From Stenotrophomonas nitritireducens (GTDB taxonomy: Bacteria; Pseudomonadota; Gammaproteobacteria; Xanthomonadales; Xanthomonadaceae), in assembly GCF_001700965.1 (NCBI RefSeq), contig NZ_CP016756.1, forward strand, positions 3,028,501 to 3,092,500: DNA of 64,000 bases, given 5' to 3'. The notes beneath the pieces were generated by a model. The model searched no databases. It saw only the letters and a list, made by a program, of their open reading frames with translations, and was not told the origin of the DNA. Of the stretch, positions 30,083-38,877 are shown piece by piece. Numbering within the stretch: position 1 is the stretch's first letter; the number at the start of each line of letters is the position of its first letter. The position numbers and the translations under genes were made by a program.

Positions 30083-30116
30083 AAGCCCGCGCCGCAACGT
30101 CCGTGGGCTTTTTTTG
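30083..30116 (+). terminator. Orphan intrinsic terminator upstream of adhesin 2
   Basis: The stem AAGCCCGCG / CGTGGGCTT (one G-U pair) with a 10-nt loop is followed by TTTTTTG. No recognised gene ends here, because protease 1 already has its own terminator 310 bp upstream. Confidence 0.8.
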
Positions 30117-30262
30117 TTTGCTTCGGCGGTGCCTGTCCTGCCGGGGTGTCCGGCAGTGCCGAGAGGCCTAGGCAACTGTTTCAGAAGAAAATTTTTTCAA
30201 GATCTCAGTTATTTGAGAGATTTGTGAAGTTCCTCTCAAAACATAGCTTTTGAGACAAAAAT

Positions 30263-30291
30263 TTGACGAATCATGAATCGTCGATTAAGAC
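30263..30291 (+). promoter_or_regulatory. Candidate promoter and dyad before adhesin 2
   Basis: TTGACG (30263-30268) is followed at 16-17 bp by TTAAGA/TAAGAC. The spacer contains GACGAATCATGAATCGTC (30265-30282), a dyad that is symmetric except at two positions. The surrounding 120 bp are markedly A/T-rich compared with the window, as expected for a regulated promoter. Confidence 0.4.
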
Positions 30292-30477
30292 TCACTCCAT
30301 CCCGTAGTCGCCCGACAGGTATGGATTCAGGGGGGTAGACCACGACAGGCGTGAGCCTCACGTGCCCAGCTGTACCGGGACCGGGACCACAACTCCACAG
30401 GGGGATCGTTGGGCGTCATGCCCTGCGATGGCGCGTTTATGCAAGGAAAAAACCCGTCCACTTGAGGAGCAGCAGCG

Positions 30478-33400
30478 ATGAACCGGATCTACCGCAAGGT
30501 ATGGAACAAGGCATTGGGGCAGTTGGTGGTGGCGTCGGAGTTGGCATCGTCCAGCTCGGCCGGTGTGGTCATGGATGAACGGCATAGCGCCGGTTTACGC
30601 CTGCAAGCCTTGTCGGTTGCCGTTGCGTTGGGTCTAGGGGCAAGCGGCTGGATAAGCACTGCCCAGGCACAGTCGGTGGAAGTGGGCGGTAACGCGCAAT
30701 GTCTGGTGGTCGGCAGCGCGACCCTGGTGGATTGCGCCATCGCCAACAGTGCCGATGCATCGGGCAACAATGCCGTTGCCATCGGTGCCGGTACTGTGGC
30801 CTCAGCAAGTGGCAGCGTGGCACTGGGCGCAGGCTCGGTGGCGGATCGCGCCAACACCGTGTCCGTCGGGTCGGCCGGCAACGAACGGCAGATCAGCAAC
30901 GTCGCCGCCGGTACCGCCGGCACCGACGCGGTGAACCTGGATCAGCTCAATGCAGCGGCGGATGGCGCATTGCTGGCCGGCCGCTATTTCAAGGCAAATG
31001 GCGCTGCTGACGGCAGTGATGACGCGGTGGCCAGTGGTGCCGGCGCGATGGCGGCAGGCGTCGGTTCGCAGGCAAGCGGCGTCGAAAGCACAGCCGTGGG
31101 CAGCTACAACGTTGCCGCCGGTGACTATTCCAGCGCGGTTGGCTACGTAAACACCGCCAATGGTGAGAGCAGTTCGGCAGTCGGTAATTTCAACCAGGTC
31201 GATGGCAGCAACAGCAGCGCTTTCGGCTCGGGCAACTTGGTGGATGTCGCCAATGCCATCGCGCTGGGCAGCAACAGCATCGCCAGTGGCGATGGCAGCG
31301 TGGTGATTGGTGACGGCGCCTATGCCGCGGCCGACGACGCGACTGCGGTGGGTTCAGGCAGCGTCGCCAGCGAACTGGGCAGCACGGCGGTGGGCAGCGG
31401 TGCTGATGCATCGGGCGCGTATGCCACCGCCCAGGGCAGCCAATCGCAGGCCGCCGGCCAGCAGGCAACCGCCAATGGTTTCCGTGCCGATGCCAGCGGC
31501 CGGGGCACCACCGCCGTGGGCAGCTACAGCGCCGCCTCCGGTGACCTGGCCTCGGCCTTCGGTTATGGCGCTGATGCCAGTGGCGACTACGGCATCGCAA
31601 TGGGCCTAGGCGCGTCCGCTTCCGGTGTCAGCACCACCGCAGTGGGTGAATCCGCGATTGCCTCGGGTGAGGAATCCACCGCTGTCGGTGGCACCACCTT
31701 TGGCGGTTTCATCAGCACCGAAGCGGCGGGTACCGGCGCGTCGGCGTTCGGCAACGGCGCCTGGGCGCTGGGCGAATATGCCACCGCGATTGGCTTCAAC
31801 AGCTGGGCCGATGCCGACAATTCCACCGCATTGGGGCAAAGCGCCACCGCTGCGGCTGCCAACAGTGTCGCCATCGGTGCGAACTCCTGGAACGATCGCG
31901 AAAACACCGTGTCGGTCGGTGATGTGGGCAGCGAACGGCAGATCACCAATGTCGCTGCCGGCACCGAAGACACCGATGCGGTGAACAAGGCGCAGCTGGA
32001 TGCGGTGGCTAGCGTCGCCGAAAACACCAGCAGGTATTTCCAGGCCACCGGCAGCGCTGACAGCGATGCGGGCGCATATGCCGAGGGCGATGCGGCAACT
32101 TCCGCAGGCGAGGCCAGCAATGCGATTGGCAATGGCGCATCCGCTTACGGCAATGGTGCCAACGCACTGGCCAACGGCGCTACTGCGGTAGGCCAGAATG
32201 CGCTGGCGACCGGCCAGAACAGTGCGGCCTTCGGCCAGAACGCCGAAGCTACTGGCCCGGCGGCCGTAGCCGTGGGTGGCAATGCGGTGGATGAGAATGG
32301 CAATGCATTGATCACCTTCGGCGGCCAGCCGGTCACCACCGGTGCCACCAGCGCCGGCGTCGGCGGCACTGCCGTTGGTGCCAGTGCCAGTGCCGAAGGC
32401 TTCGCGGCCACGGCCGCCGGCGTGGGGGCCTTCGCGCAGGGAGCGCAGTCGTCGGCGTTTGGTGCGGTGGCCAATGCCACCGGCGATTACAGCACCTCGG
32501 TGGGCACGCAGAGTGCGGCATCGGGCACCAGCAGCGTGGCGGTCGGTGGCCCGGCTGACCTGATCCCGGGCTTGGGTTTCTTCGTAGATACGCAGGCCAG
32601 TGGCGAGGTGTCCACCGCAGTCGGTGCAGGCGCGATTGCCTCGGGTGACTACTCACTGGCCTCTGGTGCCTTGAGTGAAGCGTCGGGCAGTGAAGCCACC
32701 GCCGTCGGCTACTTCGCCTATGCGCCGGGCAACAATGCCAGCGCGCTGGGCGCGGAAAGCTGGGCCAGCGGCGCCAACAGCACGGCAGTGGGTTTCTACA
32801 GCACCAGTCGCGGCGCCGACAGCACCGCGTTGGGTGCAGGTGCAACTGCGGTGGCCGCCAACAGCGTCGCCTTGGGCGCGGATTCTCTGGCCAACCGTGC
32901 CGATACCGTGTCGGTTGGCGCGCAGGGCGCCGAGCGCCAGATCACCAATGTCGCCGCCGGCACTGAAGGTACCGATGCGGTCAACCGGAACCAGCTGGAT
33001 GAAGTGGCAGCGGTAGCCGCCACCACCAGCAAGTACTTCACCGCCACCGGCAGTGACGACAGCGATGCCGGTGCCTTGGCCGATGGCAACAACGCCACGG
33101 CGGCAGGCGAGGCGGCAAATGCGATCGGCAACGGGGCAACCGCGTTCGGCAGCGGCGCCAATGCCGTTGCAGAGGGTGCCACGGCTGTCGGCTTGAACGC
33201 CTTGGCCAGTGGTCAGAACGCCGCTGCTTTCGGCCAGAACGCACAGGCCATGGGCCCGGGCGCGGTCGCTGTGGGTGGCAATGCAGTGGACGCCAATGGC
33301 GATCCGCTGATCACCGTCGGGGGTGAGCCGGTGCAGACCGGTGCCACCAGTGCCGGCGTCGGCGGCACCGCGTTGGGTGCCAGTGCCAATGCCGACGGTT

Positions 33401-36400
33401 TTGCCGCCACGGCTGCCGGTGTAGGTGCGCTGGCACGAGGGGATCAGTCCACCGCCACGGGCGCGGTCGCCAATGCGCTCGGGAACTACAGCACCGCGAC
33501 CGGCTCGCAGAGCTATGCCGAAGGTGTGGGCACCACCGCGGTGGGCTTCAATGCCGCCGCTTACGAAGACGGCAATGTGGCCGTCGGTCGCAATGCCTCG
33601 GCGCTGGGTGAAGGCAGCCTGGCGATTGGTGACGGTGCCGAGACCGGCTTTGGTTTATTCGGCATCGGCGCGACCAATGCGGTGGCGATCGGCAGCGGCA
33701 GCTGGGCCTTCGGTGACGACGCAACCGCGGTAGGTGCCAACGCGTGGGCATTCGGTCAACAGTCCACCGCCATCGGCACCGGTGCCGAAGCAGGGGCTTC
33801 CAATTCGGTGGCACTGGGTGCCGGCTCGGTGGCCAGCCGTGACGACAGCGTGTCTGTCGGTGACGTGGGAGCGGAACGGCAGATCACCAATGTCGCCGCC
33901 GGCACCGAAGCCACCGACGCGGTCAACAAGTCGCAGCTGGATGAAGTGACCGGCTCGACCAAATACTTCGCCGCCACCGGCAGTGCCGACAGTGACGCTG
34001 GTGCCTATGCCGAAGGGGACAGCGCCACGGCATCGGGTGAAGCAACCAATGCCATCGGCAATGGTGCATCCGCTTACGGCAGCGGGGCCAACGCGCTGGC
34101 CGACAACGCCACCGCGCTGGGCAGCAATGCGCTGGCTACCGGTGAGGGCAGCATTGCGTTGGGCTTGAACGCCAATGCCGCCAACCCGGACAACATCGCC
34201 ATCGGTTCCAATGCGGCCACCGCGCAGGGCGGCTTGCTTGCCATCGGCGCCGATGCCAGCGCGCAGGGCCTGTTCGCCGCAGCCATTGGTGCCGATGCGC
34301 AGGCTGCTGGGCTGGCGGCGACGGCCATCGGCAACTCGGCCTGGGCAACCGGACGTGAGTCCACCGCGGTGGGTTTTGCAGCCACCGCCGATGCCTGGCA
34401 AGCCGTTGCCGTGGGCAGTGGTGCGTACGCGACGTTCTTTGGCACCGCCGTAGGTACCTCGGCACAGGCCGCGGAAGTGGCTACCGCCATGGGCCAGAAC
34501 GCCATCGCCGGAATAGCAGGCGCGGCCTTCGGTGTGCAGACGCGGGCGGGCGAAGGCGGTGTGGCGGTAGGCAACAACGCCACCACCGGCCAGATGGGCG
34601 TGGCGGTCGGCACGAACGCACTGGCCGGCCAGGACTTCTACAGCGTTACCGCAGGCAACAACACTACGGCGCTGGGTGCCGAAGCCTGGGCAACCGAGGA
34701 TGGCGCCACGGTGGTGGGCTACAACAGTTACGCGCAGGCACTGAATGCAACCGTGCTGGGTTCCAACGCCTGGACCAGCAAGGACGCCGAGAACAGCGTG
34801 GCATTGGGTGCGGGCTCCTTCGCTGATCGCGCCAACACCGTGTCGGTCGGCGCCGCTCAGGAGTGGACGGATGCGGCGGGTGTTACCCATGCCGCGAATG
34901 ATCGCCAGATCACCAACGTCGCTGCGGGCACCGAAGGCACCGATGCGGTCAACGTGGACCAGCTAAATGCCGCTGCCGAAGGCGCATTGCTTGCAGGGCG
35001 TTATTTCAAGGCCAACGGCGCTGGCGATGGCAGTGATGACGCGGTAGCCAGCGGCGATGGCGCCACGGCAGCCGGCGTGGGTTCGCAGGCGAGCGGGGCG
35101 CAGAGCACGGCGGTGGGCAGTTACAACGTGGCCGCCGGGGATTACTCCAGCGCGGTCGGTTACGTGAACACCGCCAATGGCAGCAACAGCTCGGCGTTCG
35201 GCAACTTCAACCAGGTCGACGGCGAGAACAGCAGCGCATTCGGCATGGCCAACCTGGTGGATGGCGCCAACGCCATCGCATTGGGCAGCAACAGCGTGGC
35301 CAGCGGCGACGGCAGTGTGGTGATCGGCGATGCCGCACTGGCCGCTGCCGATGACGCTGTCGCGGTGGGTTCGGGCAGCACCGCCAGCGGCGACAGCAGT
35401 ACCGCCGTGGGTGCGGGCGCCGAAGCCTCCGGTGCGTTTGCGACCGCGCAGGGTGCACAGGCAGTGGCATCCGGCCAGCAGGCGCTGGCCAACGGCTTCC
35501 GTGCCGAAGCCAGCGGTCGCGGCACCACCGCCGTGGGCAGCTACAGCGTGGCCTCCGGTGACCTGGCCTCGGCGGTGGGGTATGGCGCCGAAGCGAGCGG
35601 TGACTACGGTGTTGCAATGGGCCTGGCAGCGTCGGCATCCGGCGCCAGCACCACTGCGGTGGGTGAGTCGGCCATTGCGTCGGGCGATGAGGCAACCGCA
35701 GTGGGTGGGACCACGTTCGGTGGGCTGATCAGCACCGAAGCCTCCGGCACCGGCGCATCGGCCTTCGGCAATGGTGCATGGGCGCTGGGTGAGTACGCCA
35801 CGGCAATCGGCTTCAACAGCTGGGCCGATGCGGATGATTCCACCGCGCTGGGCCAGAGTGCGGTGGCCGCTGCTGCCAACAGCGTTGCCTTGGGTGCCAA
35901 CTCCTGGGCGGACCGTGACAACACGGTGTCGGTCGGTGATGTAGGCGCCGAGCGGCAGATCACCAACGTAGCCGCAGGCACCGAAGGGACCGACGCGGTC
36001 AACAAGAACCAGCTGGATGAAGTGGCGGCGGTAGCCACCACCACCAGCAAGTACTTCACCGCCACCGGCAGTGACGACAGCGATGCAGGGGCCTATGTCG
36101 AAGGTGACAACGCCACGGCTGCCGGCGAGGCAAGCAATGCCATCGGCAACGGCGCGTCGGCGTATGGCAGTGGAGCCAACGCCATCGCGGACGGCGCAAC
36201 TGCCGTCGGCATGAACGCCTTGGCCGCCGGCCAGAACGCGGCTGCATTCGGCCAGAACGCACAGGCCATTGGCCCGGGCGCGGTGGCGGTGGGTGGCAAC
36301 GCGGTGGATGCGAATGGCGATCCGCTGATCACCGTCGGGGGTGAGCCGGTGCAGACCGGTGCCACCAGTGCCGGCGTCGGCGGCACCGCGTTGGGTGCCA

Positions 36401-38721
36401 GTGCCAATGCCGAAGGTTTTGCGGCTACCGCCAGCGGTGTGGGCGCCTATGCCAAGGGCGATCAATCCACGGCAAGTGGCGCAGTTGCCAATGCATTGGG
36501 CAACTACAGCACTGCGACCGGCTCACAGAGCTACGCCGAAGGCGCGGGTACCACTGCGGTGGGCTTCAACGCCGCGGCCTATGAAGACGGCAATGTCGCC
36601 GTCGGTCGCAATGCATCTGCACTGGGCGAAGGCAGCCTGGCGATTGGTGATGGCGCCGAAACCGGCTTTGGCCTGTTCGGCATCGGTGCCACCAATGCGG
36701 TGGCGATCGGCAGCGGCAGCTGGGCCTTCGGTGACGATGCGACCGCGGTAGGTGCCAATGCGTGGGCGTTCGGACAACAATCCACCGCCATCGGCACCGG
36801 TGCAGAAGCCGGGTCAACCAATTCGGTGGCCCTGGGTGCCGGCTCGGTGGCCAGCCGCGCCAATAGCGTTTCGGTGGGCGATGTCGGTGCGGAGCGGCAG
36901 ATCACCAACGTTGCCGACGGCACCGAAGCCACCGATGCGGTCAACAAGTCGCAGCTGGATGCCGTGGCTACCGTCGCAGGGGAAACCAACAAGTACTTCC
37001 AGGCAAGCGGAGATGGTGTGGCCAGCGCCAGCGGCAGCAATGCCGTGGCCTCGGGTTCGGCGGCGGTTGCCAGTGCCGAGCGCAGTACCGCCTTGGGTGC
37101 GGCAAGTACCGCAAATGCGACCGGTGCGACTGCGGTGGGTGCCGATGCATCGGCACGCGCAGCCAACAGCACCGCACTCGGTCGGCAGACCTCGATCACC
37201 GCTACCAACGGTGTGGCCATCGGCTACGGTGCCTTCGCCAACAATGGGATCAACAGCGTGGCCATCGGTGCCGGTGCCGGTGTATCCGGTGCCAACTCAG
37301 TGGCTTTGGGTGCGGGCTCGCGCGCGGTGGAGGCGAACGTGGTGTCTGTCGGTGGTGGCAATGGCACCAACGGACCGGCGACGCGGCGCATCGTCAATGT
37401 GGGGGCAGGGCGGGTTGCCGAGGGCAGCACCGATGCGGTGACCGGCGGCCAGCTGCATGTCACCAACCAACGGGTCGGTGCGGTTGAAACCCGCGTCACC
37501 GATATCGATGGCCGCATCGGCAGCATCGAAGGTGTTGCCGCCAACGCGCTGACCTACGACGACGCCGGCCGCGACAGCTTGACCCTGGCCGGTGCGCAGG
37601 GAACCACGGTGGGCAATGTGGCCGCTGGTGCCATCGCCGCAGGCAGCATGCAGGCGATCAACGGCGGCCAGCTGTTCCAGTCGCTGGGCAACATGGCCAG
37701 CTTCCTTGGCGGCGGTGCCGGTATCGGCATGCAGGGCATGTTCGTCGCCCCGACCTATGTGATCCAGGGAGCCAGTTACAACAATGTGGGTGCTGCGTTG
37801 ACGGCGCTGGACGGGCAGGTCACGTCCATCAACAACCGCCTTGCCAGCAATGGAAACGGCAATGGAAACGGAAACGGAAACGGCAATGGCAATGGCAATG
37901 GCAATGGCAATGGCAACGGCAACGGCAACGGCAACGGCAATGGACCCCGTACTCAGAGCACAGCAGCTGTTGCCAGTACCAATGGCGTAGCACTGGGCGA
38001 CCAGGCCAAGGCCAATAATGTTGCCGGTAGCGCTGTTGGCAATGGAAGCTATGCACATGGCCCCAATGACACCGCCATCGGCAGCAATTCCCGTGTCGAT
38101 GCCGACGGCAGCACTGCGGTGGGTGCCAATACGCATATCGCGGCAGTGGCCACCAATGCTGTGGCAATGGGTGAGGGCGCAACGGTCAGCGTTGCTTCGG
38201 GCACCGCGATTGGTCAGGGCTCCAGCGTCACCGCAAATGGTGCGGTTGCCCTGGGTCAGGGCTCGGTGGCCGACCGTGCCAACACCGTATCGGTGGGCAG
38301 CGTGGGTGCCGAGCGCCAGATCACCAGTGTCGCTGCCGGTACCCAGGCAACCGATGCGGTCAACAAGGGCCAACTGGACAGTGGTATCACCTCGGCCAAC
38401 AGCTATACCGATACCAAGTTCCGCAGCATGGCCGACAGCTTCGACGTGTTCCGCGGCGATATCGACAAGCGGCTGCGTCATGTCGATCGCCGCCTCGATC
38501 GGCAGGGTGCGATGAGCGCGGCCATGTTGAACATGGCGACCAGCGCCGCCGGCGTGCGCACACAGAACCGGGTCGGTGTGGGTGTCGGCTACCAGGGCGG
38601 TGAATCGGCGTTGTCGCTGGGTTACCAGCGGGCAATCAGCGACCGTGCCACCGTCACCCTGGGCGGTGCGTTCACCAGCGACGACAGCTCGGTGGGCGTG
38701 GGTGCCGGCTTCGGCTGGTAA
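30478..38721 (+). CDS. Giant trimeric autotransporter adhesin 2 (YadA-like, type Vc)
   Basis: This is a paralogue of adhesin 1, 2747 residues, predicted to form a trimeric surface fibre. It opens with the same extended signal peptide region (MNRIYRKVWNKALGQLVVAS...), with cleavage likely after AQA in STAQAQS. YadA-head 14-mers and seven ERQITNVAAG-type necks follow, some with inserts such as ITVGGEPVQTGATSAG. A stalk (RRIVNVGAG, TNQRVGAVETRV), a (Asn-Gly)16 stretch, a last head block, a coiled coil and the C-terminal anchor ending GAGFGW complete it. The ATG is preceded by AGGAG. Composition is more uniformly GC-rich than in adhesin 1. It is followed by the second subtilase gene. Confidence 0.93.
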   Translation: MNRIYRKVWNKALGQLVVASELASSSSAGVVMDERHSAGLRLQALSVAVALGLGASGWISTAQAQSVEVGGNAQCLVVGSATLVDCAIANSADASGNNAVAIGAGTVASASGSVALGAGSVADRANTVSVGSAGNERQISNVAAGTAGTDAVNLDQLNAAADGALLAGRYFKANGAADGSDDAVASGAGAMAAGVGSQASGVESTAVGSYNVAAGDYSSAVGYVNTANGESSSAVGNFNQVDGSNSSAFGSGNLVDVANAIALGSNSIASGDGSVVIGDGAYAAADDATAVGSGSVASELGSTAVGSGADASGAYATAQGSQSQAAGQQATANGFRADASGRGTTAVGSYSAASGDLASAFGYGADASGDYGIAMGLGASASGVSTTAVGESAIASGEESTAVGGTTFGGFISTEAAGTGASAFGNGAWALGEYATAIGFNSWADADNSTALGQSATAAAANSVAIGANSWNDRENTVSVGDVGSERQITNVAAGTEDTDAVNKAQLDAVASVAENTSRYFQATGSADSDAGAYAEGDAATSAGEASNAIGNGASAYGNGANALANGATAVGQNALATGQNSAAFGQNAEATGPAAVAVGGNAVDENGNALITFGGQPVTTGATSAGVGGTAVGASASAEGFAATAAGVGAFAQGAQSSAFGAVANATGDYSTSVGTQSAASGTSSVAVGGPADLIPGLGFFVDTQASGEVSTAVGAGAIASGDYSLASGALSEASGSEATAVGYFAYAPGNNASALGAESWASGANSTAVGFYSTSRGADSTALGAGATAVAANSVALGADSLANRADTVSVGAQGAERQITNVAAGTEGTDAVNRNQLDEVAAVAATTSKYFTATGSDDSDAGALADGNNATAAGEAANAIGNGATAFGSGANAVAEGATAVGLNALASGQNAAAFGQNAQAMGPGAVAVGGNAVDANGDPLITVGGEPVQTGATSAGVGGTALGASANADGFAATAAGVGALARGDQSTATGAVANALGNYSTATGSQSYAEGVGTTAVGFNAAAYEDGNVAVGRNASALGEGSLAIGDGAETGFGLFGIGATNAVAIGSGSWAFGDDATAVGANAWAFGQQSTAIGTGAEAGASNSVALGAGSVASRDDSVSVGDVGAERQITNVAAGTEATDAVNKSQLDEVTGSTKYFAATGSADSDAGAYAEGDSATASGEATNAIGNGASAYGSGANALADNATALGSNALATGEGSIALGLNANAANPDNIAIGSNAATAQGGLLAIGADASAQGLFAAAIGADAQAAGLAATAIGNSAWATGRESTAVGFAATADAWQAVAVGSGAYATFFGTAVGTSAQAAEVATAMGQNAIAGIAGAAFGVQTRAGEGGVAVGNNATTGQMGVAVGTNALAGQDFYSVTAGNNTTALGAEAWATEDGATVVGYNSYAQALNATVLGSNAWTSKDAENSVALGAGSFADRANTVSVGAAQEWTDAAGVTHAANDRQITNVAAGTEGTDAVNVDQLNAAAEGALLAGRYFKANGAGDGSDDAVASGDGATAAGVGSQASGAQSTAVGSYNVAAGDYSSAVGYVNTANGSNSSAFGNFNQVDGENSSAFGMANLVDGANAIALGSNSVASGDGSVVIGDAALAAADDAVAVGSGSTASGDSSTAVGAGAEASGAFATAQGAQAVASGQQALANGFRAEASGRGTTAVGSYSVASGDLASAVGYGAEASGDYGVAMGLAASASGASTTAVGESAIASGDEATAVGGTTFGGLISTEASGTGASAFGNGAWALGEYATAIGFNSWADADDSTALGQSAVAAAANSVALGANSWADRDNTVSVGDVGAERQITNVAAGTEGTDAVNKNQLDEVAAVATTTSKYFTATGSDDSDAGAYVEGDNATAAGEASNAIGNGASAYGSGANAIADGATAVGMNALAAGQNAAAFGQNAQAIGPGAVAVGGNAVDANGDPLITVGGEPVQTGATSAGVGGTALGASANAEGFAATASGVGAYAKGDQSTASGAVANALGNYSTATGSQSYAEGAGTTAVGFNAAAYEDGNVAVGRNASALGEGSLAIGDGAETGFGLFGIGATNAVAIGSGSWAFGDDATAVGANAWAFGQQSTAIGTGAEAGSTNSVALGAGSVASRANSVSVGDVGAERQITNVADGTEATDAVNKSQLDAVATVAGETNKYFQASGDGVASASGSNAVASGSAAVASAERSTALGAASTANATGATAVGADASARAANSTALGRQTSITATNGVAIGYGAFANNGINSVAIGAGAGVSGANSVALGAGSRAVEANVVSVGGGNGTNGPATRRIVNVGAGRVAEGSTDAVTGGQLHVTNQRVGAVETRVTDIDGRIGSIEGVAANALTYDDAGRDSLTLAGAQGTTVGNVAAGAIAAGSMQAINGGQLFQSLGNMASFLGGGAGIGMQGMFVAPTYVIQGASYNNVGAALTALDGQVTSINNRLASNGNGNGNGNGNGNGNGNGNGNGNGNGNGNGNGPRTQSTAAVASTNGVALGDQAKANNVAGSAVGNGSYAHGPNDTAIGSNSRVDADGSTAVGANTHIAAVATNAVAMGEGATVSVASGTAIGQGSSVTANGAVALGQGSVADRANTVSVGSVGAERQITSVAAGTQATDAVNKGQLDSGITSANSYTDTKFRSMADSFDVFRGDIDKRLRHVDRRLDRQGAMSAAMLNMATSAAGVRTQNRVGVGVGYQGGESALSLGYQRAISDRATVTLGGAFTSDDSSVGVGAGFGW
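30964..36960 (+). repeat. Modular internal duplications in adhesin 2
   Basis: Block A (30964-31993) recurs at 34981-36010, offset exactly 4017 bp with no net indel. Block C (32992-33942) recurs at 36010-36960, offset exactly 3018 bp. Block B (31993-32992, 999 bp = 333 codons) is absent from the second copy, and a unique block D (33942-34981) separates the copies. All breakpoints fall at or near neck QLD/QLN codons. Confidence 0.85.
37849..37944 (+). repeat. Hexanucleotide tandem repeat encoding (Asn-Gly)16
   Basis: There are sixteen consecutive units of AAYGGM (AATGGC, AACGGC, AATGGA or AACGGA), giving 96 bp of uninterrupted Asn-Gly. The repeat sits between the stalk and the last head block of adhesin 2. 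Adhesin 1 has a short Gly/Asn/Ser-rich segment (near 26880-26935) at the same place without repeats. Confidence 0.95.
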
Positions 38722-38734
38722 GCGGGTTGTTAGA

Positions 38735-38802
38735 CGCCCCCGCCTGCTGCGGCGGGGGCGGCCAGGTTCATGCTCAGTGACTGTGCTGCCCCCGCAGCAC
38801 AG
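38735..38802 (+). terminator. Two consecutive GC hairpins after adhesin 2
   Basis: The stem CGCCCCCGCC / GGCGGGGGCG (38735-38760) is followed by CTGTGCTGC / GCAGCACAG (38781-38802). Both are perfect. Neither has a T-tract. They occupy the same place as the single hairpin after adhesin 1 and may limit read-through into protease 2 or stabilise the adhesin mRNA. Confidence 0.55.
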
Positions 38803-38877
38803 CCGTTGCGAGCCAGGACGGCGAAGCAATGCAGCGTTGAGGTTCCATCCCTGTTCTATCAAGACGAGAGATCCGAC

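Larger units (their letters stand above)
29714..30477. other. 764-bp gap between protease 1 and adhesin 2
   Basis: The gap holds the protease 1 terminator (29742-29776), then about 300 bp without a convincing gene. A second, orphan terminator follows at 30083-30116. Next is an unusually A/T-rich stretch (about 30180-30300) with a promoter-like TTGACG and an imperfect dyad, and then the adhesin 2 leader with AGGAG at 30466-30470. A 64-codon frame at 29866-30060 precedes the orphan terminator, but it lacks a ribosome site and its composition is unconvincing. Confidence 0.6.

Noticed and set aside
37849..37944. Regular short repeat considered as a CRISPR or minisatellite array
   Set aside because: The unit is 6 bp, has no spacers and is in frame inside a coding sequence; it is a codon-pair repeat.
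20073..38721. Adhesin genes as a degraded or phase-off pair
   Set aside because: Both frames are continuous from the signal peptide to the GAGFGW anchor end without any stop or frameshift.
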